Below, in pieces: positions 25,002-34,238 of a stretch of 64,000 bases of DNA. The notes under the pieces are model-generated. The model saw only the letters and a list, made by a program, of their open reading frames with translations. It made no database searches and was not told the origin of the DNA. This DNA comes from CBDESM01 sp965242485 (GTDB lineage: Bacteria; Chloroflexota; Dehalococcoidia; Bin125), in contig CBDESM010000003.1 in the NCBI GenBank assembly GCA_965242485.1, positions 2,480,001 to 2,544,000 on the forward strand, written 5' to 3'. The translations under genes were made by a program, and so were the position numbers. Each line of letters begins with the position of its first letter. Within the stretch, counting starts at the first letter, position 1.

Positions 25002-27041
25002 CTACCAAGCCCAGTAGAGGCACCATTCCCGCTCGACGAAGGCGAGCGGCGCGGTTCCGCGTCCGTCTTGCACGGCGACCCGCAAGGCATCCGCGGGAGC
25101 CGCGTCGCCTTCGGAGACGACGAGGCGACGGCCGGCCGCGAGCCAATGGCCGCACTCGTAGCCCGCTGTCGATTCCACGGCGAGCCGGGGTATCTGGATT
25201 GCGTAGGTTCCATCGGCAGGAACATGGAGAACCTTCGCGGTCTCTCCATACCAAAGCGTTGAGCCCAGGTGCCAGAGGGCCGCTACCGGCGAGAGGGCCG
25301 CGAAGATGATGCCGTCTGTGAAGAGGGGCGCTCTGCCAGTGCCGGTTTCGATATCAATGGCGCTGCGGCAAGCATCGCCGGGGAGCTGGATGCGAATGTG
25401 CTCGCTGGATGCATCGTTGCCGCCGAATATGCGCGCATCTGCAGAGGATAGCGCCACGGCATCGTTCGGGCCGACGAAGAAACGGCAGGAGTTGATTGAA
25501 ACTACGAGCATGAATCGCCGTTCGGCGGGTGCTGCGAAAGTCAGCGTCTGGTTTGACGACGGTCGGAAACCGTGGACGGGGCGGAGCCAGTAGACGATCA
25601 GTCCGAAGTCAGTCCTGGCGCCAGCAGCCGGTGACACGACTTCAATGTGGTACTCGGTGAGCATGGGCGCGCGATCACTGGCGACGACGCGTGAAGGCGG
25701 GGCGAAGGCGGCGAAGAAGTCGGCGAGGCTGGCGTTGAAGCGGCGCAGGAAGCGTTCGGCGGCTCGTTCTTCATCGCTCAGGATGCGGATGAAGTCGATC
25801 CAGCCGGTGCGTCCGCCACGCTCGCCGAGCCAAGCCGCGGCATGCCAGCCGTATTCCCAGTCGCCGAGCGATTCGGCGTCGGGGTCATAGTCCCTCGGCG
25901 GCAGACCGGGGTATCTGGTCACAGCATCGCTGGATACGCAAAGGTCGCTGAGCGGCCCGCGTGTCTGCACGATGAGCCATTTGATCAGGCCGTCGCGCAT
26001 CCAACCGGGCAGCGCCGCGCCGTTCGAGTGCGCGACTGCATCGACCATCATCGGTACATATGCAGAGTTCGCAAGCAATGCTTCACCTTCCCCGGCCCAG
26101 TAGACGCGTGTCGCGCCGAAAGGGCGCGGAAAGCAGTCGGTCAAATCCGTATGGGCCGACCAGATCGAATCTGCGGGCAACGCGCGGTCGTCGCCTGTCG
26201 ATCTCAGCGTGAGGGCGACGGTGCGGCCATCGCTGGTCGCGTGCACCGCGTAGGCCGACGGATCGACGGTGATCCCGTAATCAAAGGCATGGCCGGAGAC
26301 AACGGCGGCAAATGCTCTACGCACTCTGACAGAGATGTTGCTGGCGGGGTTGCCCGTCGCAGCGGGATCGGACAGATCGGGAATGCTCGCCCAGATGAGA
26401 GGCGGATGCGCCCGCGTCGGCTGCTGCCACGGCAGGCCGCTGGACAGGTCGAGCCACAATGGATCGCCGTGCTTCAGGGGCGTCGGCGGCGCGCCCGCCG
26501 AGCGCAGTTCGATTGGTTCGAACGATTGCTTTGCCCGGTCCCACTGCCACGCGCCCTGCAACGCCGAGCCGATGCCGCGGAACGGGTGGCGCAGCGGATC
26601 AGCCGCATTCTCGATGTCTGGGCCGAGGTATGCGACAAGGTTCAAGCCCTGATGGAGCCGGGTATGGCCGTGCAACCGAGTTGCCGGGCGGCGCCACTCG
26701 ACCGCAGGGCCGCCGCCGAGCTGGAGATGCAAGCCAGCGCCGGGTTCCAAAGTCTGGAGGGTCCAGAGAGATTGCGGCACATCACGGGCGGCCATGACGT
26801 AGCGCTGATTGGCAGCGTCCCAGGCGTAGACGGTTTCGAGGCGGGGGATCTCGTTGAAGAGGCGGCCAACCGGCGCTTCAGCCTCGATCCAGCCGATGGG
26901 GTTGAGGCCGGACTGGAGCTCGGTGACGATCTGCGGTTCCTCCGCGGCCGCTTGCGCGCCGAGCGATGCGGCGAGCGTCGCGGCCGCGATGACGGCGACG
27001 ATCAGCGTATGGCGGAAGAGTCGGTCGGGCCGGGACTTCAT
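25002..27041 (-). CDS. secreted protein with two G-x-N-x-x-x-W/Y modules
   Basis: 679 residues. A Sec signal peptide (basic start, TLIVAVIAAATLAASLGAQA) precedes two copies of a module of about 80 residues: LQSGLNPIGWIEAEAPVGRL...VYAWDAANQRY (about 42-115) and LHQGLNLVAYLGPDIENA...AWQWDRAKQSF (about 120-205). A similar unit ends the S8 peptidase at 40-43.6 kb. A later segment LPGWMRDGLIKWLI resembles the metal-helix region of MA-type peptidases but has no HExxH. The C-terminal 230 residues are beta-rich. Extracellular or cell-surface; function unknown. Confidence 0.75.
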   Translation of the reverse strand: MKSRPDRLFRHTLIVAVIAAATLAASLGAQAAAEEPQIVTELQSGLNPIGWIEAEAPVGRLFNEIPRLETVYAWDAANQRYVMAARDVPQSLWTLQTLEPGAGLHLQLGGGPAVEWRRPATRLHGHTRLHQGLNLVAYLGPDIENAADPLRHPFRGIGSALQGAWQWDRAKQSFEPIELRSAGAPPTPLKHGDPLWLDLSSGLPWQQPTRAHPPLIWASIPDLSDPAATGNPASNISVRVRRAFAAVVSGHAFDYGITVDPSAYAVHATSDGRTVALTLRSTGDDRALPADSIWSAHTDLTDCFPRPFGATRVYWAGEGEALLANSAYVPMMVDAVAHSNGAALPGWMRDGLIKWLIVQTRGPLSDLCVSSDAVTRYPGLPPRDYDPDAESLGDWEYGWHAAAWLGERGGRTGWIDFIRILSDEERAAERFLRRFNASLADFFAAFAPPSRVVASDRAPMLTEYHIEVVSPAAGARTDFGLIVYWLRPVHGFRPSSNQTLTFAAPAERRFMLVVSINSCRFFVGPNDAVALSSADARIFGGNDASSEHIRIQLPGDACRSAIDIETGTGRAPLFTDGIIFAALSPVAALWHLGSTLWYGETAKVLHVPADGTYAIQIPRLAVESTAGYECGHWLAAGRRLVVSEGDAAPADALRVAVQDGRGTAPLAFVEREWCLYWAW

Positions 27042-27103
27042 TCGAAGCTAGACGCCCCTGCCTCGTTGGCGGTTCCGACGGAGCGCGACAGGACGCGAGC
27101 CGG

Positions 27104-28426
27104 TTAGGGATTGCTTTTGTCGGAGTCGATTTCTTCGGCCCAGTTCCAGATTTCGTCCATTTCCATGGTGAAGCCGACCATGACGTTTTCGCCGGAGAGC
27201 TGGCGGGGCTTGTGGACTTCTTCCGGCTCTTCCAGTTCGCGGTAGATCCAGACGGTTTCGGATTCGGGGTCGAGCAGCCAGCCGAGTTCGACGCCGTGAT
27301 ACATCCAGTGGCGCATTTTGTTCTTGAGATCGCTGAGCGACTGGTTGCGGTGGAGGACTTCGGCGACGAAGTTGGGCATCGCGTGGACGCTGTCGGCGGC
27401 GCCTGTGCGGCCTGCTTGGGCGAGGCGCTCGTTGGAAATCCAGGAGGTGGAGGCAGTCATCACGACGGGGGGCGCCTGCGTCTCGGGGTTCATCATCCAG
27501 TCGTTGGTGCCGAGGCCGAGCGGGGCTTCGTCGTCGCGCTCGTTGATTTGCAGGCCGCCGTCGCGGCCCATGCCGAAGCTCCAGTCTGGGTTGCGGTCTT
27601 CGAGCTCGTCCAAGGCGAGCGAGTCGATCGGCCATTCGTCGGGCAGCCAGAGGTCGACCAGCGGCAGCGGGCCGGCGGGCGGGACGTAGAGGCCGGGCTC
27701 GGAGCCGCCGAGTCGGTAGCTGGGGTCGATCGCGCCGCGGATGCCCTTGTGGGTGCGCCAGTCGACCATCGCGTCGGGGGAGCGGGAAGGCTCGCCGGTT
27801 TCGCGCAGCTTGCGCCAGAGTTCGCGGCATTCGAGCCGCAGTCTCTTGAGCACGTCCTCGCCGCGCAGCGAAGCGGGCTTGGAAGCGCGCTGCGGGCGGC
27901 GGCCGGGGCGGTAGATCCAGACCTCTTCGTAGTCGGGATCGAAGAGCCAGGCGAGCTGGACGCCGAAGTGCATCCAGAGCGTCATTTTGTCCTTGCATTG
28001 CTGAAGCGACTGGAAGGGGGAGCGGACCTCCATCGCGAAGGCCGGCGCGAAGGGCGGGAAGGGATGCTCCGGGTCGGGGTCGCGGGTGCTTTCGGCCTGT
28101 TCTTCGGTCATCCAAGAGCCGGCGGCGGCGATGCCGGGATTGCGGCCCTCGTCGTCGCTGGGCGCGTAGCCGGCGTTGAAGCCGTGCAGCATCCCGACCT
28201 TGTCCTGGTCGAACCATTCGCGCAGATGGAAGCCGACGTGGTCGGTGACGGTGCTGCTGCGATTACCCGGCAGCGGCGTGAGCACGAGCTCGGCGTGGTG
28301 CCCGCGCTGAAAGGTCCAAGCGGGGTTGGCATACTCGATGGATTCGAGCACGCGGTCGAGCATCGGCCAGTGGCCGGGCAGGACCAGCGTCAGCGCGGCG
28401 GGGACTTCGGGGATGTTGCTCGGCAT
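27104..28426 (-). CDS. double Uma2-domain protein, motif Asp replaced in both domains
   Basis: 440 residues made of two Uma2-like units. Unit 1 (about 1-205) has APAFAMEVRSPFQS then KDKMTLWMHFGVQLAWLFDP; unit 2 (about 225-430) has MPNFVAEVLHRNQS then KNKMRHWMYHGVELGWLLDP. In the single-domain paralogues of this window the motif reads PDF...E. Here PD is PA in unit 1 and PN in unit 2, while E and K remain. The fold is probably retained with reduced or altered nuclease activity. TATGAT lies 8 nt before the ATG on this strand. Confidence 0.8.
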   Translation of the reverse strand: MPSNIPEVPAALTLVLPGHWPMLDRVLESIEYANPAWTFQRGHHAELVLTPLPGNRSSTVTDHVGFHLREWFDQDKVGMLHGFNAGYAPSDDEGRNPGIAAAGSWMTEEQAESTRDPDPEHPFPPFAPAFAMEVRSPFQSLQQCKDKMTLWMHFGVQLAWLFDPDYEEVWIYRPGRRPQRASKPASLRGEDVLKRLRLECRELWRKLRETGEPSRSPDAMVDWRTHKGIRGAIDPSYRLGGSEPGLYVPPAGPLPLVDLWLPDEWPIDSLALDELEDRNPDWSFGMGRDGGLQINERDDEAPLGLGTNDWMMNPETQAPPVVMTASTSWISNERLAQAGRTGAADSVHAMPNFVAEVLHRNQSLSDLKNKMRHWMYHGVELGWLLDPESETVWIYRELEEPEEVHKPRQLSGENVMVGFTMEMDEIWNWAEEIDSDKSNP

Positions 28427-28451
28427 CGCTGCCGCATCATATCGCGTGGGC

Positions 28452-28865
28452 TCAGGAGTCCTCGGGCGGGAGCAGGATGTAGCGATCCTCCACCGCGAAG
28501 CCTTGGTCGAAGGTGAGAATCTCGCTGATCCCGAGCGCGTCCATCACGTTCATCTGGACGCAGTCCACATAGGAAAGGCCGTGCGCCATCAGCCGCACGT
28601 AGCGGTCGATCCCGGCTTCGATCTGCTCAAGGCTGCCGGTCGGCACGATGGTGAATCCGTCGCCGCGCACGATTTGGCGGGCGAGCGCGGCAGCATCGAG
28701 ACGGACGGGCATGCCACGCCGAGTCGCGTGTGCGAGCAGCTCGCTGATCACGCCGTCAGTGACGAAATACTCGTAGTCGGTTTGCGCCGCGAAGAACCGG
28801 CGGGCACGCTCGCGGTGGCTGTCCTTGGTCCAGACCAGCGGAATCAGGAAAGACGCATCAATCAG
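28452..28865 (-). CDS. PIN-domain (VapC-like) toxin with probable CTG start
   Basis: About 137 residues. ALIDASFLIPLVWTKDSH is the PIN beta1 with the first acidic residue, VTDGVISELL holds the second (E), and LSYVDCVQM plus ILTFDQGFA the third and fourth. PIN toxins cleave RNA. No ATG, GTG or TTG exists between the upstream stop and the first motif. The CTG at 28865 overlaps the antitoxin TGA as CTGA, so a coupled non-canonical start is the simplest reading. Confidence 0.75.
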   Translation of the reverse strand: MIDASFLIPLVWTKDSHRERARRFFAAQTDYEYFVTDGVISELLAHATRRGMPVRLDAAALARQIVRGDGFTIVPTGSLEQIEAGIDRYVRLMAHGLSYVDCVQMNVMDALGISEILTFDQGFAVEDRYILLPPEDS

Positions 28866-29110
28866 CGCGCGTCGGACTTGAACTTCCGCGTCTCCCGCTT
28901 CGGGCTCCCGTAGAGGTAGTGGTCCAGCTGCTCCGACGCGTCCTCTGGCCATTCCGCCCACTCCTCTTCCGTCACGTCCGCAAAAATCTCGTCGATCTGC
29001 TGGATCAGCCACTGGCCCGGCGTGAGTTTGCCGCCATCGCCGTTCAGAGCCGCGTCCTGTGCCGGCAGTCCGGCAGAATCATCGCGTTGCGGATCGCTGC
29101 GGGTCGTCAT
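28862..29110 (-). CDS. VapB-like antitoxin partner of the PIN toxin
   Basis: 82 residues, acidic and helical: PGQWLIQQIDEIFADVTEEEWAEWP, then LDHYLYGSPKRETRKF. It directly precedes and overlaps the PIN gene, as expected for an antitoxin. The last 55 residues are almost identical to the neighbouring gene at 29131-29391, so the gene was recently duplicated. The DNA-binding type is not evident from sequence. Confidence 0.7.
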   Translation of the reverse strand: MTTRSDPQRDDSAGLPAQDAALNGDGGKLTPGQWLIQQIDEIFADVTEEEWAEWPEDASEQLDHYLYGSPKRETRKFKSDAR

Positions 29111-29130
29111 GATGCGCCTCCACGGGCATC

Positions 29131-29391
29131 TTAGCGGGTGCGGGCCGTGTCGGACTTGAACTTCCGCGTCTCCCGCTTCGGACTCCCGTAGAGGTAGTGG
29201 TCCAGCTGCTCCGACGCGTCCGTCTCCGGCCATTCCGCCCACTCCTCTTCCGTCACGTCCGCAAAAATCTCGTCGATCTGCTGGATCAGCCACTGGCCGG
29301 GCGTGGGCTTGCGGTTTCTGCCGAAGATGTCCACTTCGGATTCGCTGCGGTTGTCAGCCTCTGCGGGAGTCGTCTCGGGTTCCATCATCAT
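29131..29391 (-). CDS. solitary paralogue of the antitoxin
   Basis: 86 residues. From PTPGQWLIQQIDEIF to RETRKFKSD it matches the downstream antitoxin nearly residue for residue; only the N-terminal 30 residues differ. No toxin gene follows it directly; the next gene on this strand is the paired antitoxin 20 bp away. It could neutralise the same PIN toxin, or be a duplication remnant. It starts with three Met codons. Confidence 0.7.
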   Translation of the reverse strand: MMMEPETTPAEADNRSESEVDIFGRNRKPTPGQWLIQQIDEIFADVTEEEWAEWPETDASEQLDHYLYGSPKRETRKFKSDTARTR

Positions 29392-29448
29392 TGTGCACCT
29401 CTAGCCGGCATCTTACCGAATCGAAGCGCGGGTGATGGTGGATGGAGC

Positions 29449-30681
29449 CTAGCCGGGGTCAGGGCCGTACTGCGAGAATTCTTCGATTTCGAGGCGATAG
29501 GCGCAGCATTCTCCGGGCTCGTAGGTGGTGGCCTCAATGATGTATTCGCCCGCCGGCAGCCATGTGTGGATGCGGGAATTGGTGCCGTCGCCGCCATCGT
29601 CGTCGCTGACGAGCACGTTTCCATTCATATCCGTGAGGAACATATATGTATCTGCTTCGTCTGATGCCAAGCTAATGGTCACGAAGCCGTGACGCGGAAA
29701 GAGGAGACGATATGCATCGGTATAGGTGCCGATGCGACGGGCCGAGAAGGCGGCACAGATATCGTAATCGTCCGACCAATTCCCATCCTGCGGACTGGTG
29801 CCGTATGTGATTTCGCGGAGAGTCAGCTCAGGTTCGTCTGTCGGATTGCAGCTCAGATCGCCAACTGATGGCGCGACTGAGAGCCAGTAGCGTCCGCGCT
29901 CGCGCAACCCGAAGGTCGTTGCGATTATGTGATATCCACCGGCGGGCAAGCGGCGCTGGATGCGGGCGTCGTGCCCATCGCCGCCGTCGTCGTTCCAAGC
30001 GATCAGCCTCCCGTCGGCATCGGTCAGGAACAGATATGAATCGGCATTGGATTCCAAGTCGATCGTTACGATAAAATCGTCTTCGAGCGTGAACGCATGC
30101 GTATCCGCGTACGCGCCCTGCCGAGCCTCCGCATCGCAGTCATGCGGCGACCACTCGCCCGATGTCCAGATGGTCTCCGCGACGGCGCCGAGAGCCTCGG
30201 CCGCGCAAGGATCGGTGTCGACGACCCCGATGACGAGCGCGAACTGACCGGTTTCGCCCGGGGCGAAAGTCGTCGCCAGCGCGTAGTAGTGCCCAGCGGG
30301 AAGCACCCGGTCAATGCGTGAATTGAGGCCGGCGCCGCCATCGTCGTCGAACTCGATCACCTCGCCAGCCTCATCAAGCAGATAGAGATAGGGGTCGGCG
30401 TCAATCGAGTAGAGCCGAATCGCAATCGCCTGCCGCTGCTCAAGGGAGAACGCCGCCGCGCTCGCATACGCGCCCTCCCGCAGCGACGCCCGGCAGCCCG
30501 ACTCGCTCCATCGGCCCGCATAGTCGGCCTCAGACTCATCAGCGCCCAACGGCGTCTCAAAGCTCACCGCCAAGCACTCAGCCTGCGCAACCGCCGTACG
30601 TCCGTCCAGCGCTGCCACGACGGCGGCGAGCAGTAGGGCAAGGGCGAAGAGCAGGCGCGGGCGGGAAAGCGGAATCGACAT
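29449..30681 (-). CDS. secreted protein with three PPC-like repeats
   Basis: 410 residues. Signal peptide (LLFALALLLAAVVAAL, cleavage near AVAQA). Three bacterial pre-peptidase C-terminal (PPC)-like domains follow at roughly 45-150, 165-265 and 285-400, each with a central element such as YLYLLDEAGEVIEFDDDGG, YLFLTDADGRLIAWNDDGG or YMFLTDMNGNVLVSDDDGG, then R(I/P) and LPAG. Such domains accompany secreted peptidases but no catalytic domain is present. Cys pairs flank each repeat. Extracellular, possibly an adhesin or ligand-binding protein. Confidence 0.85.
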   Translation of the reverse strand: MSIPLSRPRLLFALALLLAAVVAALDGRTAVAQAECLAVSFETPLGADESEADYAGRWSESGCRASLREGAYASAAAFSLEQRQAIAIRLYSIDADPYLYLLDEAGEVIEFDDDGGAGLNSRIDRVLPAGHYYALATTFAPGETGQFALVIGVVDTDPCAAEALGAVAETIWTSGEWSPHDCDAEARQGAYADTHAFTLEDDFIVTIDLESNADSYLFLTDADGRLIAWNDDGGDGHDARIQRRLPAGGYHIIATTFGLRERGRYWLSVAPSVGDLSCNPTDEPELTLREITYGTSPQDGNWSDDYDICAAFSARRIGTYTDAYRLLFPRHGFVTISLASDEADTYMFLTDMNGNVLVSDDDGGDGTNSRIHTWLPAGEYIIEATTYEPGECCAYRLEIEEFSQYGPDPG

Positions 30682-30733
30682 GCCCTGCAGGCTATAGGTC
30701 CTATCGGGGCGGGCGCGTAGGCGGGGGGTGCGG

Positions 30734-30739
30734 TAGATT
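30734..30739 (+). promoter_or_regulatory. predicted -10 box TAGATT of nuoG
   Basis: GCGGTAGATTGCGGGCG resembles the TAGACTGC element of nuoB and nuoI and lies 34 nt upstream of the nuoG ATG. Confidence 0.4.
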
Positions 30740-30773
30740 GCGGGCGCGTGGCGCAGTTGCGGGAGTGATTCGA

Positions 30774-33386
30774 ATGGCGACGCTGACGATCAACGGGACG
30801 GCGGTGGAGGCGGAGGACGGCGCGCCGCTGGTCGAGGTGATCAAGCGGGCGGGGTTCGCGATCTCGAACCTCTGCTATCTGGACGGGCTGCCGGCGTACG
30901 CGGGCTGCCGCACCTGCGCCGTCGAGGTGGAAGGGATGCGGGGACTGCCGCTGTCGTGCACGACGCCGGTGTCGGACGGGATGGTGGTGCGGACGGATAC
31001 GCCGGCGGTGACGGAGATGCGGCAGGAAGTGCTGGCCGTGATCCTGGCCAACCATTCGGACCGCTGCCTGACCTGCCACCGGGTGGAGCACTGCCGCACG
31101 GGCGAGATCTGCCTGCGCGACAACGAGGTGACGCACCGCTGCGTGACCTGCTCGAAGAACTACCGCTGCGAGCTGCAGACGACCTGCGACGCGGCCGACA
31201 TCGGGCGGGCGAACGTCGAACCCTACTTGGACGAGGCGCGCACCTTCTACCGGCAGGCGCAGCCGGCGCCCGACCGCGGCAACCCGTTCTTCGAGTTCGA
31301 CCCGCAGATGTGCATCATCTGCACGCGCTGCGTGCGCGCCTGCGACGATCTGCGGCACACGACCGCGATCACGCTGGCGGGGCGCGGCTTCACGACCCGG
31401 ATCGCGTTCGGCGCGGGCGGGGCAATCGATGAGTCGAACTGCGATTTCTGCGGATCCTGCGTGGACGTCTGCCCGACGGCGACGCTGATGGAAGCGCCGA
31501 ACAAGTGGGTGGCGCGGCCCGACAAGTGGGTGACGACGACCTGCACGGAGTGCTCGATGGGCTGCACGATCCAGCTGGGCGTGCGCGACGGGCGCGGGGT
31601 GCAGGTGCGGCCGGGCAACGGCAACGACGTCAGCCGCGACCAGATCTGCGTGCGCGGGCGCTTCGGCTACGACCAGACGCGGGACAAGGATCGGCTGCGG
31701 GCGGCGCGGATCGGCCGCGGCGAGGACGCGTTCGAGCAAGACGGGGACGCGGTGGTCGAGCACGCGGCGGCGGCGCTGCGGGCGATCATCGAGCGGGACG
31801 GGACGGGCGCGGTCGGCATCCTCGGCAGCGGGCAGTCGACCGACGAGGAGCTGCTGCTGCTGCGCGAGTTCGCCGCCGGGCTGGGCGCGGCGAATCTGGA
31901 CTCGTCGTTCGGGCCACTGACCGCGGCGGTCGGAGAGGCGCTGCGCGACGCATTCGGCTCCGAGCATCTGCCGTCGCGGCTGACCGCGGTCGAGCAGGCC
32001 GACGTGATCGTGGCGATCGGGGACGACATTCCGGCCTCGAACAACGTGCTGGGAGTGCGGATCAAGGACGCTGTGGCGAACAACGGCGCGTCGCTGGTGA
32101 GCATCTCGGCGCGGGTCAACCCGCTGGCGCACTACGCGGTCGAGGACGACCACGTGCTGGCGCCGAGCGACGGCGACTTGGCGGCGGTCGCGCAGGCGCT
32201 GGCCGCGGGGCTGCTGAAGGATATGGACGTGCGGGCGTCGCTCTCCGACGTCGAGGGGCTGGCCGAGGTTTCGGCGGCGGCGGAGCTGGATGTTTCGGCG
32301 GCGGTAGAGACGCTGCGGCAGCGGCGCGGGGGATCGGCGGCCGTAATCGTCGCGCCCTCGCGGGCCAACGCGGCTCAGGCGGCGGCGCAGGTGCGGGCGG
32401 CGGCGAACTTGGCGATCGCGCTGGCGGGCGCGGAGGATGCGCCTGCTGCGCTGCACGTGCTGCCGCCCGAGGCGAACAGCGTCGGCCTGCGCGACATCGG
32501 CATTATGCCGGCGGAAGCGTGGTTCGCGGAGCTGCCGGAGGACGCGGAAGCGGGCGCGGAGCCGGAGCAGATCGCGGCGGCCGGGATCGGCGTGACGGAG
32601 ATGATCGCGGCGGCGCAGCGCGGCGAGCTGAAGGCGCTGGTGGTCGTGCGCGACAACCCGATGCTGCTGCACCCCGATTCGGAAATGACGCGGCGGGCGC
32701 TGGAATCGCTGGAACTGCTGGTCGTGATCGACGAGGTGGAGACGGAGACGGCGGCGCTGGCGACGCACCTGCTGCCCGACGTCTCCGCCTTCGCCAAGGA
32801 CGGGCACGTGACCAACGCCGACCGCCAAGTGCTGCGGCTGCGGGCCGGCGCGGAACCGCAGCGGAACGCGCGCACGGCAGAAGCGTGGCTACGCGCGCTG
32901 GCGGAGAAGCTCGACGCGGCGCTGCCCGGCGACGCCTGGTCCGCGCTGGCCGAAGCGGACGCCCGCTACGCCGGCCTGCCCTCCTACCTGACCGCATCGC
33001 GCCAGCCCGTCAACGGCGCATCGACCCAGCGGATGCTCGCAGTCGACCCGTCCGCCGCAGAAGGCCCCGGCCTGACCCTGCTCGCAGGCCGTGATCTTTA
33101 TACGGACCGCCTCAGCGCCGCCCGCGGCGCCGAAGACGCCGACCAACTGCACCGCGCCGACTCAGTCCAGCTCAACCCAGCAGACGCCGCCGACCTAAGC
33201 ATCGAAGACGGCGCCGAAGTCTCCATCAACGGCAACGGCGCAACGCTCGCGCTCAAGGCCGAGATCAACGAGGACATCCCCCAAGGCGCGGTGTGGCTGC
33301 CCATCCTCCACGCCCAAGGCGGAGCTCAGCAGCTCAGCGCGGCAGGCGCCAAGGCCAGGCCGAAGGTGACGGTCGCGCCCGCGTAG
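30774..33386 (+). CDS. nuoG: NADH-quinone oxidoreductase subunit G
   Basis: 870 residues. In order: 2Fe-2S ferredoxin domain with GCRTCAVEVEG (1-80), the His/Cys-rich HSDRCLTCHRVEHC segment, 4Fe-4S clusters CIICTRCVRACDD and CDFCGSCVDVCPT, the molybdopterin-oxidoreductase 4Fe-4S entry TTCTECSMGCTIQLG, and a long C-terminal molybdopterin-like region ending in an MopB-binding-like barrel (LSIEDGAEVSINGNG). It is the iron-sulfur arm of complex I. It stands alone. A formate-dehydrogenase alpha subunit is a weaker alternative; nuoB and nuoI in the window favour NuoG. Confidence 0.85.
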   Translation: MATLTINGTAVEAEDGAPLVEVIKRAGFAISNLCYLDGLPAYAGCRTCAVEVEGMRGLPLSCTTPVSDGMVVRTDTPAVTEMRQEVLAVILANHSDRCLTCHRVEHCRTGEICLRDNEVTHRCVTCSKNYRCELQTTCDAADIGRANVEPYLDEARTFYRQAQPAPDRGNPFFEFDPQMCIICTRCVRACDDLRHTTAITLAGRGFTTRIAFGAGGAIDESNCDFCGSCVDVCPTATLMEAPNKWVARPDKWVTTTCTECSMGCTIQLGVRDGRGVQVRPGNGNDVSRDQICVRGRFGYDQTRDKDRLRAARIGRGEDAFEQDGDAVVEHAAAALRAIIERDGTGAVGILGSGQSTDEELLLLREFAAGLGAANLDSSFGPLTAAVGEALRDAFGSEHLPSRLTAVEQADVIVAIGDDIPASNNVLGVRIKDAVANNGASLVSISARVNPLAHYAVEDDHVLAPSDGDLAAVAQALAAGLLKDMDVRASLSDVEGLAEVSAAAELDVSAAVETLRQRRGGSAAVIVAPSRANAAQAAAQVRAAANLAIALAGAEDAPAALHVLPPEANSVGLRDIGIMPAEAWFAELPEDAEAGAEPEQIAAAGIGVTEMIAAAQRGELKALVVVRDNPMLLHPDSEMTRRALESLELLVVIDEVETETAALATHLLPDVSAFAKDGHVTNADRQVLRLRAGAEPQRNARTAEAWLRALAEKLDAALPGDAWSALAEADARYAGLPSYLTASRQPVNGASTQRMLAVDPSAAEGPGLTLLAGRDLYTDRLSAARGAEDADQLHRADSVQLNPADAADLSIEDGAEVSINGNGATLALKAEINEDIPQGAVWLPILHAQGGAQQLSAAGAKARPKVTVAPA

Positions 33387-33654
33387 GCCTTGCGATTCCC
33401 GCGGAATATCCGGCGATTGCGCCGTTTCCCGCCCATCCCGCTACAGCCGCTTATGTCGCGAGGGACGCTGCAGATGCGACAGCAGGAGACAGCCGACCTC
33501 GCGCACGAGCAAGTGACGCGCGAGGCATCGCCCCGCTCTGGGTAGCCCCTCCCGACGCGGAAGCCCCGCCGCCACCACCGGCGGCTCGCCGCGAACCCAG
33601 CACGGCGGGCCGCCGTTCCGCCTCAATCCGGTATGCTAGTCTGGCAAGCGACTG

Positions 33655-33790
33655 GCCGAACCCGGCTAGGAAAGGAGAGAGCCTAAGGCAGTAGAGCAAC
33701 GGGGTGCTGTCCGGTCGGCGTCAGCCGCGACGGTGCGAGACCCTGCTTCATAGACGTCGCTGACGGCATCCGACCCGAGGCGGATGCCAT
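33655..33790 (+). ncRNA. candidate structured RNA or leader upstream of the NYN cluster
   Basis: A dense set of complementary segments: GGCATCCG(ACCCGAGG)CGGATGCC is a perfect 8-bp hairpin at 33765-33788; CGTCAGC (33719-33725) pairs with GCTGACG (33759-33765); GGGT/ACCC and AGCA/TGCT can close a multiloop around a GGTGCGAGACC hairpin. A TATGCT at about 33632 could be a -10 box. It does not match any riboswitch or housekeeping RNA I can recall. The strand is assumed from the downstream genes. Confidence 0.35.
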
Positions 33791-34238
33791 CGTGTACCTC
33801 CCTAGGAGTGCTTGGCAAGCTCAACGCTCCGAGGTCATGGGAGATGAGGGCGGGATGCAGCCATTAGCAACCCACTCGATGGTCACATTGGCCCTGCCCT
33901 TGGCGGTAGGCGCAACGCGCGCCGATTCCTTGAAAACCGCTAATCCTGCACAGCCTCTCGCCCGCTCAAAGCGACGAACCGGCAGCAGGATCACCGAACC
34001 CCACCAGAGCAGGATTTTTCGGAAGACCGCTCCAACGGGGTCGTGGTGGGACGCCAAGCGTTTCGACGATTTTGGCGGATACCACCACCTGACTGGCCCG
34101 CAACCGCCGTTGATGGCGAAACGCGGGCAGGCCTCCCGGACCACCGAGTTCGGGATGGAGACCCGTCCGAGGCCGTGCATCAAGATCGGCCAATGGCTCG
34201 CACAGAAGAGCCACTCACAAGGACAGGTCCGCGCGAGA

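Noticed and set aside
30564..32828. Open frame of 754 codons on the minus strand
   Set aside because: Antisense to nuoG, with His/Arg-rich repeats and no recognisable domain.
33731..33745. GGTGCGAGACC resembling part of a cobalamin riboswitch
   Set aside because: The remaining B12-box elements (such as GCCACTG) are absent and the downstream genes are not cobalamin-related.
34141..34159. Short match (minus strand) to the conserved CATCCCGAACTCGG segment of 5S rRNA
   Set aside because: The flanks do not fold or align as 5S rRNA, and no 16S or 23S is near. Probably chance or a relic.
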